Assembly: GCA_032718865.1 (NCBI GenBank)
Contig: JALUTQ010000035.1
Span: forward strand, 434,001 to 498,000
Direction of reading: 5' to 3'
Source of the DNA: Tilletia caries
Lineage: Eukaryota; Basidiomycota; Exobasidiomycetes; Tilletiales; Tilletiaceae
DNA: 64,000 nucleotides
Position 1 is the stretch's first letter, and every line of letters begins with the position of its first letter. This document shows, piece by piece, positions 8,983-23,900 of this stretch. The notes under the pieces are model-generated. The model was not told the origin of the DNA and made no database searches. It saw only the letters and a program-made list of their open reading frames with translations. The position numbers and the translations under genes are program-made.

Positions 8983-11900
8983 TCAGAACGCGTAGCCGGA
9001 GCGTTGCATTTGGTAGCGTAGGAATCCACGGTCTTTTCCTTCTTCGCGACCGAAGAGCCTGAAAGTGCTCGTGGTAGTCGCTGCTCGAGTGGTCGTCGTC
9101 GTAACCGCCACCACAGGAGCTGCTGTCGTAGTCGCCACCAGAGGAGCGGTAGTTGACGAGAGACTGACCGCCGTCGCACCGAGAACCGTCACGCCAAGGG
9201 TCGTAGGATTGAGGGTGATGCACACAAGACCGAAAAGACCGCCGCACGAAACCGAGGATGTGGCTGCAGCGATGGCAGTGGTGGTCACTACGGGCACGGC
9301 AGTGGTGACTACGGGCACGGCGGTGGTAGACACGACCGGCACGGCAGTGGTGGTGATCACGGGGACGGCAGTGGTGACTACGGGCACGGCGGTGGTAGAC
9401 ACGACCGGCACAGCAGTGGTGACAGCAGGCGCGGCAGTAGTGGCGACCACGGGCGCGGCAGTAGTGGACACCGCGGGCACGGCGGCGGTGGTTGCGGGTA
9501 GAGCAGTGGACACGACCGGCACGGCAGTGGTAGCCACAGGTTGAGCACTGGACACAACCGGCACAGCAGTAGTGGCCACGGGTTGAGCGGTGGAAGCGCC
9601 CGGTACTGCATTGGAAAGCGCGAGAACGGATGTTGGAGAGAGACTGACCGCCGTCGCACCGAGAACCGTGACGCCAAGGGTTGTGGGATTGAGGGTGATG
9701 CACACAAGACCGAAAAGACCGCCGCACGAAACCGAGGGTGTGGCTGCAGCGATGGCAGTGGTGGCAACGGCCACGGCAGTGGTGCCAACCGCCACGGCAG
9801 TGGTGGTGACTACAGGCACGGCAGTGGTGGTGAGAACGGGCACGGCAGTACCTGTGGGCAAGGCACCTGAAGGAGCAATGGTCGTGGCACCAGCGTTCGA
9901 CGCCGTGGGGAAGAGGTTGCTGAGGCCGGGAAGACTCAAGGACGGGATCAGCCCGCCAGGGATGCTGATCGAGGGCAGACCCGTGGACAAGATGCCGGAA
10001 ACATCACCGATCCTGAACAGATGTAGTCAGAAAAGAAGATCGTATGTCAGTACGAAATCAAGAAGCCTGTCCCAATGAAGAGAGAGAGACTTACGGAACA
10101 GAACCGGAGACGGATGCAAGTGGAAGCGATGCCGAGACACCGCCGAGTCCACTCGTCACCGGGACGCCAACACCCGCGACACTGCTGCCAGCGAGAGCTG
10201 ACGTGACTGCCGGAAGCAGGGAAGTAAGGCCAGGAACGGTGGCCGTCACCGAGGCAACGGGAAGGGTCGCGCTGCCAGTCACACCGCTCAAGCCAGCGCC
10301 GAGGTCCACCGAGCCCGAGACAGGAGCGCTGACCGGGACATTCACAGGGATTGTGATACCGCCAACGGTCACTGAAGCGCCGATCGTGCTGCCCAGGCCG
10401 GCGTTGACAGAGATGAGACCGGTACCTGTGGGCAAGGCACCTGAAGGAGCAATGGTCGTAACACCAGGGATCGTCGCCGTGGGGAAGAGGTTGCTGAGGC
10501 CGGGGAGACTCAAGGACGGGATCAGCCCGCCAAGACCGCTACCTGTAGACAAGGCACCTGTAGACAAGGCACCTGTAGGAGCAACGCCCGTAGCACCAGT
10601 GTTCGTCGCCGTGGGGAAGAGGTTGCTGAGGCCGGGAAGACTCAAGGTCGATGAGATCAACCCGCCAGGGATGCTGATCGAGGGCAGACCCGTGGACAAG
10701 ATGCCGGAAACATCACCGATCCTGAACAGATGTAGTCAGAAAAGAAGATCGTATGTCAGTACGAAATCAAGAAGCCTGTCCCAATGAAGAGAGAGAGACT
10801 TACGGAACAGAACCGGAGACGGATGCAAGTGGAAGCGATGCCGAGACACCGCCGAGTCCACTCGTCACCGGGACGCCAACACCCGCGACACTGCTGCCAG
10901 CGAGAGCTGACGTGACTGCCGGAAGCAGGGAAGTAAGGCCAGGAACGGTGGCCGTCACCGAGGCAACGGGAAGGGTCGCGCTGCCAGTCACACCGCTCAA
11001 GCCAGCGCCGAGGTCCACCGAGCCCGAGACGGGAGCGCTGACCGGGACATTCACAGGGATTGTGATACCGCCAACGGTCACTGAGGCGCCGATCGTGCTG
11101 CCCAGGCCGGCGTTGACAGAGATGAGACCGGTACCTGTGGGCAAGGCACCTGAAGGAGCAATGGTCGTAACACCAGGGATCGTCGCCGTGGGGAAGAGGT
11201 TGCTGAGGCCGGGGAGACTCAAGGACGGGATCAGCCCGCCAAGACCGCTACCTGTAGACAAGGCACCTGTAGACAAGGCACCTGTAGGAGCAACGCCCGT
11301 AGCACCAGTGTTCGTCGCCGTGGGGAAGAGGTTGCTGAGGCCGGGAAGACTCAAGGTCGATGAGATCAACCCGCCAGGGATGCTGATCGAGGGCAGACCC
11401 GTGGACAAGATGCCGGAAACATCACCGATCCTGAACAGATGTAGTCAGAAAAGAAGATCGTATGTCAGTACGAAATCAAGAAGCCTGGCCCAATGACGAG
11501 AGAGAGACTTACGGAACAGAACCGGAGACGGATGCAAGTGGAAGCGATGCCGAGACACCGCCGAGTCCACTCGTCACCGGGACGCCAACACCCGCGACAC
11601 TGCTGCCAGCGAGAGCTGACGTGACTGCCGGAAGCAGGGAAGTAAGGCCAGGAACGGTGGCCGTCACCGAGGCAACGGGAAGGGTCGCGCTGCCAGTCAC
11701 ACCGCTCAAGCCAGCGCCGAGGTCCACCGAGCCCGAGACGGGAGCGCTGACCGGGACATTCACAGGGATTGTGATACCGCCAACGGTCACTGAGGCGCCG
11801 ATCGTGCTGCCCAGGCCGGCGTTGACAGAGATGAGACCGGTACCTGTGGGCAAGGCACCTGAAGGAGCAATGGTCGTAACACCAGGGATCGTCGCCGTGG

Positions 11901-14900
11901 GGAAGAGGTTGCTGAGGCCGGGGAGACTCAAGGACGGGATCAGCCCGCCAAGACCGCTACCTGTAGACAAGGCACCTGTAGGAGCAACGCCCGTAGCACC
12001 AGTGTTCGTCGCCGTGGGGAAGAGGTTGCTGAGGCCGGGAAGACTCAAGGTCGATGAGATCAACCCGCCAGGGATGCTGATCGAGGGCAGACCCGTGGAC
12101 AAGATGCCGGAAACATCACCGATCCTGAACAGATGTAGTCAGAAAAGAAGATCGTATGTCAGTACGAAATCAAGAAGCCTGGCCCAATGACGAGAGAGAG
12201 ACTTACGGAACAGAACCGGAGACGGATGCAAGTGGAAGCGATGCCGAGACACCGCCGAGTCCACTCGTCACCGGGACGCCAACACCCGCGACACTGCTGC
12301 CAGCGAGAGCTGACGTGACTGCCGGAAGCAGGGAAGTAAGGCCAGGAACGGTGGCCGTCACCGAGGCAACGGGAAGGGTCGCGCTGCCAGTCACACCGCT
12401 CAAGCCAGCGCCGAGGTCCACCGAGCCCGAGACGGGAGCGCTGACCGGGACATTCACAGGGATTGTGATACCGCCAACGGTCACTGAGGCGCCGATCGTG
12501 CTGCCCAGGCCGGCGTTGACAGAGATGAGACCGGTACCTGTGGGCAAGGCACCTGAAGGAGCAATGGTCGTAACACCAGGGATCGTCGCCGTGGGGAAGA
12601 GGTTGCTGAGGCCGGGGAGACTCAAGGACGGGATCAGCCCGCCAAGACCGCTACCTGTAGACAAGGCACCTGTAGACAAGGCACCTGTAGGAGCAACGCC
12701 CGTAGCACCAGTGTTCGTCGCCGTGGGGAAGAGGTTGCTGAGGCCGGGAAGACTCAAGGTCGATGAGATCAACCCGCCAGGGATGCTGATCGAGGGCAGA
12801 CCCGTGGACAAAATGCCGGAAACATCACCGATCCTGAACAGATGTAGTCAGAAAAGAAGATCGTATGTCAGTACGAAATCAAGAAGCCTGGCCCAATGAC
12901 GAGAGAGAGACTTACGGAACAGAACCGGAGACGGATGCAAGTGGAAGCGATGCCGAGACACCGCCGAGTCCACTCGTCACCGGGACGCCAACACCCGCGA
13001 CACTGCTGCCAGCGAGAGCTGACGTGACTGCCGGAAGCAGGGAAGTAAGGCCAGGAACGGTGGCCGTCACCGAGGCAACGGGAAGGGTCGCGCTGCCAGT
13101 CACACCGCTCAAGCCAGCGCCGAGGTCCACCGAGCCCGAGACGGGAGCGCTGACCGGGACATTCACAGGGATTGTGATACCGCCAACGGTCACTGAGGCG
13201 CCGATCGTGCTGCCCAGGCCGGCGTTGACAGAGATGAGACCGGTACCTGTGGGCAAGGCACCTGAAGGAGCAATGGTCGTAACACCAGGGATCGTCGCCG
13301 TGGGGAAGAGGTTGCTGAGGCCGGGGAGACTCAAGGACGGGATCAGCCCGCCAAGACCGCTACCTGTAGACAAGGCACCTGTAGGAGCAACGCCCGTAGC
13401 ACCAGTGTTCGTCGCCGTGGGGAAGAGGTTGCTGAGGCCGGGAAGACTCAAGGTCGATGAGATCAACCCGCCAGGGATGCTGATCGAGGGCAGACCCGTG
13501 GACAAGATGCCGGAAACATCACCGATCCTGAACAGATGTAGTCAGAAAAGAAGATCGTATGTCAGTACGAAATCAAGAAGCCTGTCCCAATGAAGAGAGA
13601 GAGACTTACGGAACAGAACCGGAGACGGATGCAAGTGGAAGCGATGCCGAGACACCGCCGAGTCCACTCGTCACCGGGACGCCAACACCCGCGACACTGC
13701 TGCCAGCGAGAGCTGACGTGACTGCCGGAAGCAGGGAAGTAAGGCCAGGAACGGTGGCCGTCACCGAGGCAACGGGAAGGGTCGCGCTGCCAGTCACACC
13801 GCTCAAGCCAGCGCCGAGGTCCACCGAGCCCGAGACAGGAGCGCTGACCGGGACATTCACAGGGATTGTGATACCGCCAACGGTCACTGAAGCGCCGATC
13901 GTGCTGCCCAGGCCGGCGTTGACAGAGATGAGACCGGTACCTGTGGGCAAGGCACCTGAAGGAGCAATGGTCGTAACACCAGGGATCGTCGCCGTGGGGA
14001 AGAGGTTGCTGAGGCCGGGGATACTCAAGGACGGGATCAGCCCGCCAAGACCGCTACCTGTAGACAAGGCACCTGTAGACAAGGCACCTGTAGGAGCAAC
14101 GCCCGTAGCACCAGTGTTCGTCGCCGTGGGGAAGAGGTTGCTGAGGCCGGGAAGACTCAAGGTCGATGAGATCAACCCGCCAGGGATGCTGATCGAGGGC
14201 AGACCCGTGGACAAGATGCCGGAAACATCACCGATCCTGAACAGATGTAGTCAGAAAAGAAGATCGTATGTCAGTACGAAATCAAGAAGCCTGTCCCAAT
14301 GAAGAGAGAGAGACTTACGGAACAGAACCGGAGACGGATGCAAGTGGAAGCGATGCCGAGACACCGCCGAGTCCACTCGTCACCGGGACGCCAACACCCG
14401 CGACACTGCTGCCAGCGAGAGCTGACGTGACTGCCGGAAGCAGGGAAGTAAGGCCAGGAACGGTGGCCGTCACCGAGGCAACGGGAAGGGTCGCGCTGCC
14501 AGTCACACCGCTCAAGCCAGCGCCGAGGTCCACCGAGCCCGAGACGGGAGCGCTGACCGGGACATTCACAGGGATTGTGATACCGCCAACGGTCACTGAG
14601 GCGCCGATCGTGCTGCCCAGGCCGGCGTTGACAGAGATGAGACCGGTACCTGTGGGCAAGGCACCTGAAGGAGCAATGGTCGTAACACCAGGGATCGTCG
14701 CCGTGGGGAAGAGGTTGCTGAGGCCGGGGAGACTCAAGGACGGGATCAGCCCGCCAAGACCGCTACCTGTAGACAAGGCACCTGTAGGAGCAACGCCCGT
14801 AGCACCAGTGTTCGTCGCCGTGGGGAAGAGGTTGCTGAGGCCGGGAAGACTCAAGGTCGATGAGATCAACCCGCCAGGGATGCTGATCGAGGGCAGACCC

Positions 14901-17900
14901 GTGGACAAGATGCCGGAAACATCACCGATCCTGAACAGATGTAGTCAGAAAAGAAGATCGTATGTCAGTACGAAATCAAGAAGCCTGTCCCAATGAAGAG
15001 AGAGAGACTTACGGAACAGAACCGGAGACGGATGCAAGTGGAAGCGATGCCGAGACACCGCCGAGTCCACTCGTCACCGGGACGCCAACACCCGCGACAC
15101 TGCTGCCAGCGAGAGCTGACGTGACTGCCGGAAGCAGGGAAGTAAGGCCAGGAACGGTGGCCGTCACCGAGGCAACGGGAAGGGTCGCGCTGCCAGTCAC
15201 ACCGCTCAAGCCAGCGCCGAGGTCCACCGAGCCCGAGACAGGAGCGCTGACCGGGACATTCACAGGGATTGTGATACCGCCAACGGTCACTGAAGCGCCG
15301 ATCGTGCTGCCCAGGCCGGCGTTGACAGAGATGAGACCGGTACCTGTGGGCAAGGCACCTGAAGGAGCAATGGTCGTAACACCAGGGATCGTCGCCGTGG
15401 GGAAGAGGTTGCTGAGGCCGGGGATACTCAAGGACGGGATCAGCCCGCCAAGACCGCTACCTGTAGACAAGGCACCTGTAGACAAGGCACCTGTAGGAGC
15501 AACGCCCGTAGCACCAGTGTTCGTCGCCGTGGGGAAGAGGTTGCTGAGGCCGGGAAGACTCAAGGTCGATGAGATCAACCCGCCAGGGATGCTGATCGAG
15601 GGCAGACCCGTGGACAAGATGCCGGAAACATCACCGATCCTGAACAGATGTAGTCAGAAAAGAAGATCGTATGTCAGTACGAAATCAAGAAGCCTGTCCC
15701 AATGAAGAGAGAGAGACTTACGGAACAGAACCGGAGACGGATGCAAGTGGAAGCGATGCCGAGACACCGCCGAGTCCACTCGTCACCGGGACGCCAACAC
15801 CCGCGACACTGCTGCCAGCGAGAGCTGACGTGACTGCCGGAAGCAGGGAAGTAAGGCCAGGAACGGTGGCCGTCACCGAGGCAACGGGAAGGGTCGCGCT
15901 GCCAGTCACACCGCTCAAGCCAGCGCCGAGGTCCACCGAGCCCGAGACAGGAGCGCTGACCGGGACATTCACAGGGATTGTGATACCGCCAACGGTCACT
16001 GAAGCGCCGATCGTGCTGCCCAGGCCGGCGTTGACAGAGATGAGACCGGTACCTGTGGGCAAGGCACCTGAAGGAGCAATGGTCGTAACACCAGGGATCG
16101 TCGCCGTGGGGAAGAGGTTGCTGAGGCCGGGGATACTCAAGGACGGGATCAGCCCGCCAAGACCGCTACCTGTAGACAAGGCACCTGTAGACAAGGCACC
16201 TGTAGGAGCAACGCCCGTAGCACCAGTGTTCGTCGCCGTGGGGAAGAGGTTGCTGAGGCCGGGAAGACTCAAGGTCGATGAGATCAACCCGCCAGGGATG
16301 CTGATCGAGGGCAGACCCGTGGACAAGATGCCGGAAACATCACCGATCCTGAACAGATGTAGTCAGAAAAGAAGATCGTATGTCAGTACGAAATCAAGAA
16401 GCCTGGCCCAATGACGAGAGAGAGACTTACGGAACAGAACCGGAGACGGATGCAAGTGGAAGCGATGCCGAGACACCGCCGAGTCCACTCGTCACCGGGA
16501 CGCCAACACCCGCGACACTGCTGCCAGCGAGAGCTGACGTGACTGCCGGAAGCAGGGAAGTAAGGCCAGGAACGGTGGCCGTCACCGAGGCAACGGGAAG
16601 GGTCGCGCTGCCAGTCACACCGCTCAAGCCAGCGCCGAGGTCCACCGAGCCCGAGACGGGAGCGCTGACCGGGACATTCACAGGGATTGTGATACCGCCA
16701 ACGGTCACTGAGGCGCCGATCGTGCTGCTCAGGCCGGCGTTGACAGAGATGAGACCGGTACCTGTGGGCAAGGCACCTGAAGGAGCAATGGTCGTAACAC
16801 CAGGGATCGTCGCCGTGGGGAAGAGGTTGCTGAGGCCGGGGAGACTCAAGGACGGGATCAGCCCGCCAAGACCGCTACCTGTAGACAAGGCACCTGTAGG
16901 AGCAACGCCCGTAGCACCAGTGTTCGTCGCCGTGGGGAAGAGGTTGCTGAGGCCGGGAAGACTCAAGGTCGATGAGATCAACCCGCCAGGGATGCTGATC
17001 GAGGGCAGACCCGTGGACAAGATGCCGGAAACATCACCGATCCTGAACAGATGTAGTCAGAAAAGAAGATCGTATGTCAGTACGAAATCAAGAAGCCTGT
17101 CCCAATGAAGAGAGAGAGACTTACGGAACAGAACCGGAGACGGATGCAAGTGGAAGCGATGCCGAGACACCGCCGAGTCCACTCGTCACCGGGACGCCAA
17201 CACCCGCGACACTGCTGCCAGCGAGAGCTGACGTGACTGCCGGAAGCAGGGAAGTAAGGCCAGGAACGGTGGCCGTCACCGAGGCAACGGGAAGGGTCGC
17301 GCTGCCAGTCACACCGCTCAAGCCAGCGCCGAGGTCCACCGAGCCCGAGACGGGAGCGCTGACCGGGACATTCACAGGGATTGTGATACCGCCAACGGTC
17401 ACTGAGGCGCCGATCGTGCTGCCCAGGCCGGCGTTGACAGAGATGAGACCGGTACCTGTGGGCAAGGCACCTGAAGGAGCAATGGTCGTAACACCAGGGA
17501 TCGTCGCCGTGGGGAAGAGGTTGCTGAGGCCGGGGAGACTCAAGGACGGGATCAGCCCGCCAAGACCGCTACCTGTAGACAAGGCACCTGTAGACAAGGC
17601 ACCTGTAGGAGCAACGCCCGTAGCACCAGTGTTCGTCGCCGTGGGGAAGAGGTTGCTGAGGCCGGGAAGACTCAAGGTCGATGAGATCAACCCGCCAGGG
17701 ATGCTGATCGAGGGCAGACCCGTGGACAAGATGCCGGAAACATCACCGATCCTGAACAGATGTAGTCAGAAAAGAAGATCGTATGTCAGTACGAAATCAA
17801 GAAGCCTGGCCCAATGACGAGAGAGAGACTTACGGAACAGAACCGGAGACGGATGCAAGTGGAAGCGATGCCGAGACACCGCCGAGTCCACTCGTCACCG

Positions 17901-20900
17901 GGACGCCAACACCCGCGACACTGCTGCCAGCGAGAGCTGACGTGACTGCCGGAAGCAGGGAAGTAAGGCCAGGAACGGTGGCCGTCACCGAGGCAACGGG
18001 AAGGGTCGCGCTGCCAGTCACACCGCTCAAGCCAGCGCCGAGGTCCACCGAGCCCGAGACGGGAGCGCTGACCGGGACATTCACAGGGATTGTGATACCG
18101 CCAACGGTCACTGAGGCGCCGATCGTGCTGCCCAGGCCGGCGTTGACAGAGATGAGACCGGTACCTGTGGGCAAGGCACCTGAAGGAGCAATGGTCGTAA
18201 CACCAGGGATCGTCGCCGTGGGGAAGAGGTTGCTGAGGCCGGGGAGACTCAAGGACGGGATCAGCCCGCCAAGACCGCTACCTGTAGACAAGGCACCTGT
18301 AGACAAGGCACCTGTAGGAGCAACGCCCGTAGCACCAGTGTTCGTCGCCGTGGGGAAGAGGTTGCTGAGGCCGGGAAGACTCAAGGTCGATGAGATCAAC
18401 CCGCCAGGGATGCTGATCGAGGGCAGACCCGTGGACAAGATGCCGGAAACATCACCGATCCTGAACAGATGTAGTCAGAAAAGAAGATCGTATGTCAGTA
18501 CGAAATCAAGAAGCCTGGCCCAATGACGAGAGAGAGACTTACGGAACAGAACCGGAGACGGATGCAAGTGGAAGCGATGCCGAGACACCGCCGAGTCCAC
18601 TCGTCACCGGGACGCCAACACCCGCGACACTGCTGCCAGCGAGAGCTGACGTGACTGCCGGAAGCAGGGAAGTAAGGCCAGGAACGGTGGCCGTCACCGA
18701 GGCAACGGGAAGGGTCGCGCTGCCAGTCACACCGCTCAAGCCAGCGCCGAGGTCCACCGAGCCCGAGACGGGAGCGCTGACCGGGACATTCACAGGGATT
18801 GTGATACCGCCAACGGTCACTGAGGCGCCGATCGTGCTGCTCAGGCCGGCGTTGACAGAGATGAGACCGGTACCTGTGGGCAAGGCACCTGAAGGAGCAA
18901 TGGTCGTAACACCAGGGATCGTCGCCGTGGGGAAGAGGTTGCTGAGGCCGGGGAGACTCAAGGACGGGATCAGCCCGCCAAGACCGCTACCTGTAGACAA
19001 GGCACCTGTAGGAGCAACGCCCGTAGCACCAGTGTTCGTCGCCGTGGGGAAGAGGTTGCTGAGGCCGGGAAGACTCAAGGTCGATGAGATCAACCCGCCA
19101 GGGATGCTGATCGAGGGCAGACCCGTGGACAAGATGCCGGAAACATCACCGATCCTGAACAGATGTAGTCAGAAAAGAAGATCGTATGTCAGTACGAAAT
19201 CAAGAAGCCTGTCCCAATGAAGAGAGAGAGACTTACGGAACAGAACCGGAGACGGATGCAAGTGGAAGCGATGCCGAGACACCGCCGAGTCCACTCGTCA
19301 CCGGGACGCCAACACCCGCGACACTGCTGCCAGCGAGAGCTGACGTGACTGCCGGAAGCAGGGAAGTAAGGCCAGGAACGGTGGCCGTCACCGAGGCAAC
19401 GGGAAGGGTCGCGCTGCCAGTCACACCGCTCAAGCCAGCGCCGAGGTCCACCGAGCCCGAGACAGGAGCGCTGACCGGGACATTCACAGGGATTGTGATA
19501 CCGCCAACGGTCACTGAGGCGCCGATCGTGCTGCCCAGGCCGGCGTTGACAGAGATGAGACCGGTACCTGTGGGCAAGGCACCTGAAGGAGCAATGGTCG
19601 TAACACCAGGGATCGTCGCCGTGGGGAAGAGGTTGCTGAGGCCGGGCACATCCGAAGTCGAGACGACACCAGGAGTCGGCACAGCACCAGTCCCGCTAGG
19701 GGAACCCGAAGTCGAGACGGCTCCAGTAGGGGTCGTGGCCAATGGCAGCAAACTGGTAACACCAGGCACACCGGTAGTAGAGACATCAGTTGCGCCAGGA
19801 GCTGCCGACGTCGAGCCAGCACCGCCAGGCAGAGAGATCGACGGGAAACCGGAGGAGGCAGCAGGAAGATCCGAAGTCGGCACAACACCAGTCGCGATAG
19901 CGGAAGTCGAAGTCGAAGGCGAGCCGGCTCCAGTGGGCAGAGAGATCGACGGGAAACCGGAGGAAGCAGCCGGAAGATCCGAAGTCGGCACAACACCAGT
20001 CGCGATAGCGGAAGTCGAAGTCGAAGGCGAGCCGGCTCCAGTGGGCAGGGCGTTCGTCGTGCCAGGGGCTGCAGAGGTCGGAATGACGCCGCCAGGAATG
20101 CTAATCAATCAAATAGAAAACATGATGGGTGGTCAGCCAAAAGAAGCTGTGGAAGTGTCAGAAAGAAAGCACTCACGAGTTGGTGGAAAGCACGTCCGTA
20201 GCTCCAGGAAGTCCCGAACTCGAGCTACCACCAGCCGGAAGATTGGAGGAAGCAGCCGGAAGACCCGAACTCGGAAGAACACCAGTCGCGATAGCGGAAG
20301 TCGAAGTCGAAGGCGAGCCGGCTCCAGTGGGCAGAGAGATCGACGGGAAACCGGAGGAAGCAGCCGGAAGATCCGAAGTCGGCACAACACCAGTCGCGAT
20401 AGCGGAAGTCGAAGTCGAAGGCGAGCCGGCTCCAGTGGGCAGGGCGTTCGTCGTGCCAGGGGCTGCAGAGGTCGGAATGACTCCGCCAGGAATGCTAATC
20501 AATCAAATAGAAAACATGATGGGTGGTCAGCCAGAAGAAGCTGTGGAAGTGTCAGAAAGAAAGCACTCACGAGTTGGTGGAAAGCACGTCCGTAGCTCCA
20601 GGAAGTCCCGAACTCGAGCTACCACCAGCCGGAAGATTGGAGGAAGCAGCCGGAAGACCCGAACTCGGAAGAACACCAGTCGCGATAGCGGAAGTCGAAG
20701 TCGAAGGCGAGCCGGCTCCAGTGGGCAGGGCGTTCGTCGTGCCAGGGGCTGCAGAGGTCGGAATGACTCCGCCAGGAATGCTAATCAATCAAATAGAAAA
20801 CATGATGGGTGGTCAGCCAAAAGAAGCTGTGGAAGTGTCAGAAAGAAAGCACTCACGAGTTGGTGGAAAGCACGTCCGTAGCTCCAGGAAGTCCCGAACT

Positions 20901-23900
20901 CGAGCTACCACCAGCCGGAAGATTGGAGGAAGCAGCCGGAAGACCCGAACTCGGAAGAACACCAGTCGCGATAGCGGAAGTCGAAGTCGAAGGCGAGCCG
21001 GCTCCAGTGGGCAAGGCGTTCGTCGTGCCAGGGGCTGCAGAGGTCGGAATGACTCCGCCAGGAATGCTAATCAATCAAATAGAAAACATGATGGGTGGTC
21101 AGCCAAAAGAAGCTGTGGAAGTGTCAGAAAGAAAGCACTCACGAGTTGGTGGAAAGCACGTCCGTAGCTCCAGGAAGTCCCGAACTCGAGCTACCACCAG
21201 CCGGAAGATTGGAGGAAGCAGCCGGAAGACCCGAACTCGGAAGAACACCAGTCGCGATAGCGGAAGTCGAAGTCGAAGGCGAGCCGGCTCCAGTGGGCAG
21301 AGAGATCGACGGGAAACCGGAGGAAGCAGCCGGAAGATCCGAAGTCGGCACAACACCAGTCGCGATAGCGGAAGTCGAAGTCGAAGGCGAGCCGGCTCCA
21401 GTGGGCAGGGCGTTCGTCGTGCCAGGGGCTGCAGAGGTCGGAATGACTCCGCCAGGAATGCTAATCAATCAAATAGAAAACATGATGGGTGGTCAGCCAG
21501 AAGAAGCTGTGGAAGTGTCAGAAAGAAAGCACTCACGAGTTGGTGGAAAGCACGTCCGTAGCTCCAGGAAGTCCCGAACTCGAGCTACCACCAGCCGGAA
21601 GATTGGAGGAAGCAGCCGGAAGACCCGAACTCGGAAGAACACCAGTCGCGATAGCGGAAGTCGAAGTCGAAGGCGAGCCGGCTCCAGTGGGCAGAGAGAT
21701 CGACGGGAAACCGGAGGAAGCAGCCGGAAGATCCGAAGTCGGCACAACACCAGTCGCGATAGCGGAAGTCGAAGTCGAAGGCGAGCCGGCTCCAGTGGGC
21801 AGGGCGTTCGTCGTGCCAGGGGCTGCAGAGGTCGGAATGACTCCGCCAGGAATGCTAATCAATCAAATAGAAAACATGATGGGTGGTCAGCCAGAAGAAG
21901 CTGTGGAAGTGTCAGAAAGAAAGCACTCACGAGTTGGTGGAAAGCACGTCCGTAGCTCCAGGAAGTCCCGAACTCGAGCTACCACCAGCCGGAAGATTGG
22001 AGGAAGCAGCCGGAAGACCCGAACTCGGAAGAACACCAGTCGCGATAGCGGAAGTCGAAGTCGAAGGCGAGCCGGCTCCAGTGGGCAGGGCGTTCGTCGT
22101 GCCAGGGGCTGCAGAGGTCGGAATGACTCCGCCAGGAATGCTAATCAATCAAATAGAAAACATGATGGGTGGTCAGCCAAAAGAAGCTGTGGAAGTGTCA
22201 GAAAGAAAGCACTCACGAGTTGGTGGAAAGCACGTCCGTAGCTCCAGGAAGTCCCGAACTCGAGCTACCACCAGCCGGAAGATTGGAGGAAGCAGCCGGA
22301 AGACCCGAACTCGGAAGAACACCAGTCGCGATAGCGGAAGTCGAAGTCGAAGGCGAGCCGGCTCCAGTGGGCAGAGAGATCGACGGGAAACCGGAGGAAG
22401 CAGCCGGAAGACCCGAACTCGGAAGAACACCAGTCGCGATAGCGGAAGTCGAAGTCGAAGGCGAGCCGGCTCCAGTGGGCAGGGCGTTCGTCGTGCCAGG
22501 GGCTGCAGAGGTCGGAATGACTCCGCCAGGAATGCTAATCAATCAAATAGAAAACATGATGGGTGGTCAGCCAAAAGAAGCTTTGGAAGTGTCAGAAAGA
22601 AAGCACTCACGAGTTGGTGGAAAGCACGTCCGTAGCTCCAGGAAGTCCCGAACTCGAGCTACCACCAGCCGGAAGATTGGAGGAAGCAGCCGGAAGATCC
22701 GAAGTCGGCACAACACCAGTCGCGATAGCGGAAGTCGAAGTCGAAGGCGAGCCGGCTCCAGTGGGCAGGGCGTTCGTCGTGCCAGGGGCTGCAGAGGTCG
22801 GAATGACTCCGCCAGGAATGCTAATCAATCAAATAGAAAACATGATGGGTGGTCAGCCAGAAGAAGCTGTGGAAGTGTCAGAAAGAAAGCACTCACGAGT
22901 TGGTGGAAAGCACGTCCGTAGCTCCAGGAAGTCCCGAACTCGAGCTACCACCAGCCGGAAGATTGGAGGAAGCAGCCGGAAGACCCGAACTCGGAAGAAC
23001 ACCAGTCGCGATAGCGGAAGTCGAAGTCGAAGGCGAGCCGGCTCCAGTGGGCAGGGCGTTCGTCGTGCCAGGGGCTGCAGAGGTCGGAATGACTCCGCCA
23101 GGAATGCTAATCAATCAAATAGAAAACATGATGGGTGGTCAGCCAAAAGAAGCTTTGGAAGTGTCAGAAAGAAAGCACTCACGAGTTGGTGGAAAGCACG
23201 TCCGTAGCTCCAGGAAGTCCCGAACTCGAGCTACCACCAGCCGGAAGATTGGAGGAAGCAGCCGGAAGATCCGAAGTCGGCACAACACCAGTCGCGATAG
23301 CGGAAGTCGAAGTCGAAGGCGAGCCGGCTCCAGTGGGCAGGGCGTTCGTCGTGCCAGGGGCTGCAGAGGTCGGAATGACTCCGCCAGGAATGCTAATCAA
23401 TCAAATAGAAAACATGATGGGTGGTCAGCCAAAAGAAGCTTTGGAAGTGTCAGAAAGAAAGCACTCACGAGTTGGTGGAAAGCACGTCCGTAGCTCCAGG
23501 AAGTCCCGAACTCGAGCTACCACCAGCCGGAAGATTGGAGGAAGCAGCCGGAAGATCCGAAGTCGGCACAACACCAGTCGCGATAGCGGAAGTCGAAGTC
23601 GAAGGCGAGCCGGCTCCAGTGGGCAGGGCGTTCGTCGTGCCAGGGGCTGCAGAGGTCGGAATGACTCCGCCAGGAATGCTAATCAATCAAATAGAAAACA
23701 TGATGGGTGGTCAGCCAGAAGAAGCTGTGGAAGTGTCAGAAAGAAAGCACTCACGAGTTGGTGGAAAGCACGTCCGTAGCTCCAGGAAGTCCCGAACTCG
23801 AGCTACCACCAGCCGGAAGATTGGAGGAAGCAGCCGGAAGACCCGAACTCGGAAGAACACCAGTCGCGATAGCGGAAGTCGAAGTCGAAGGCGAGCCGGC

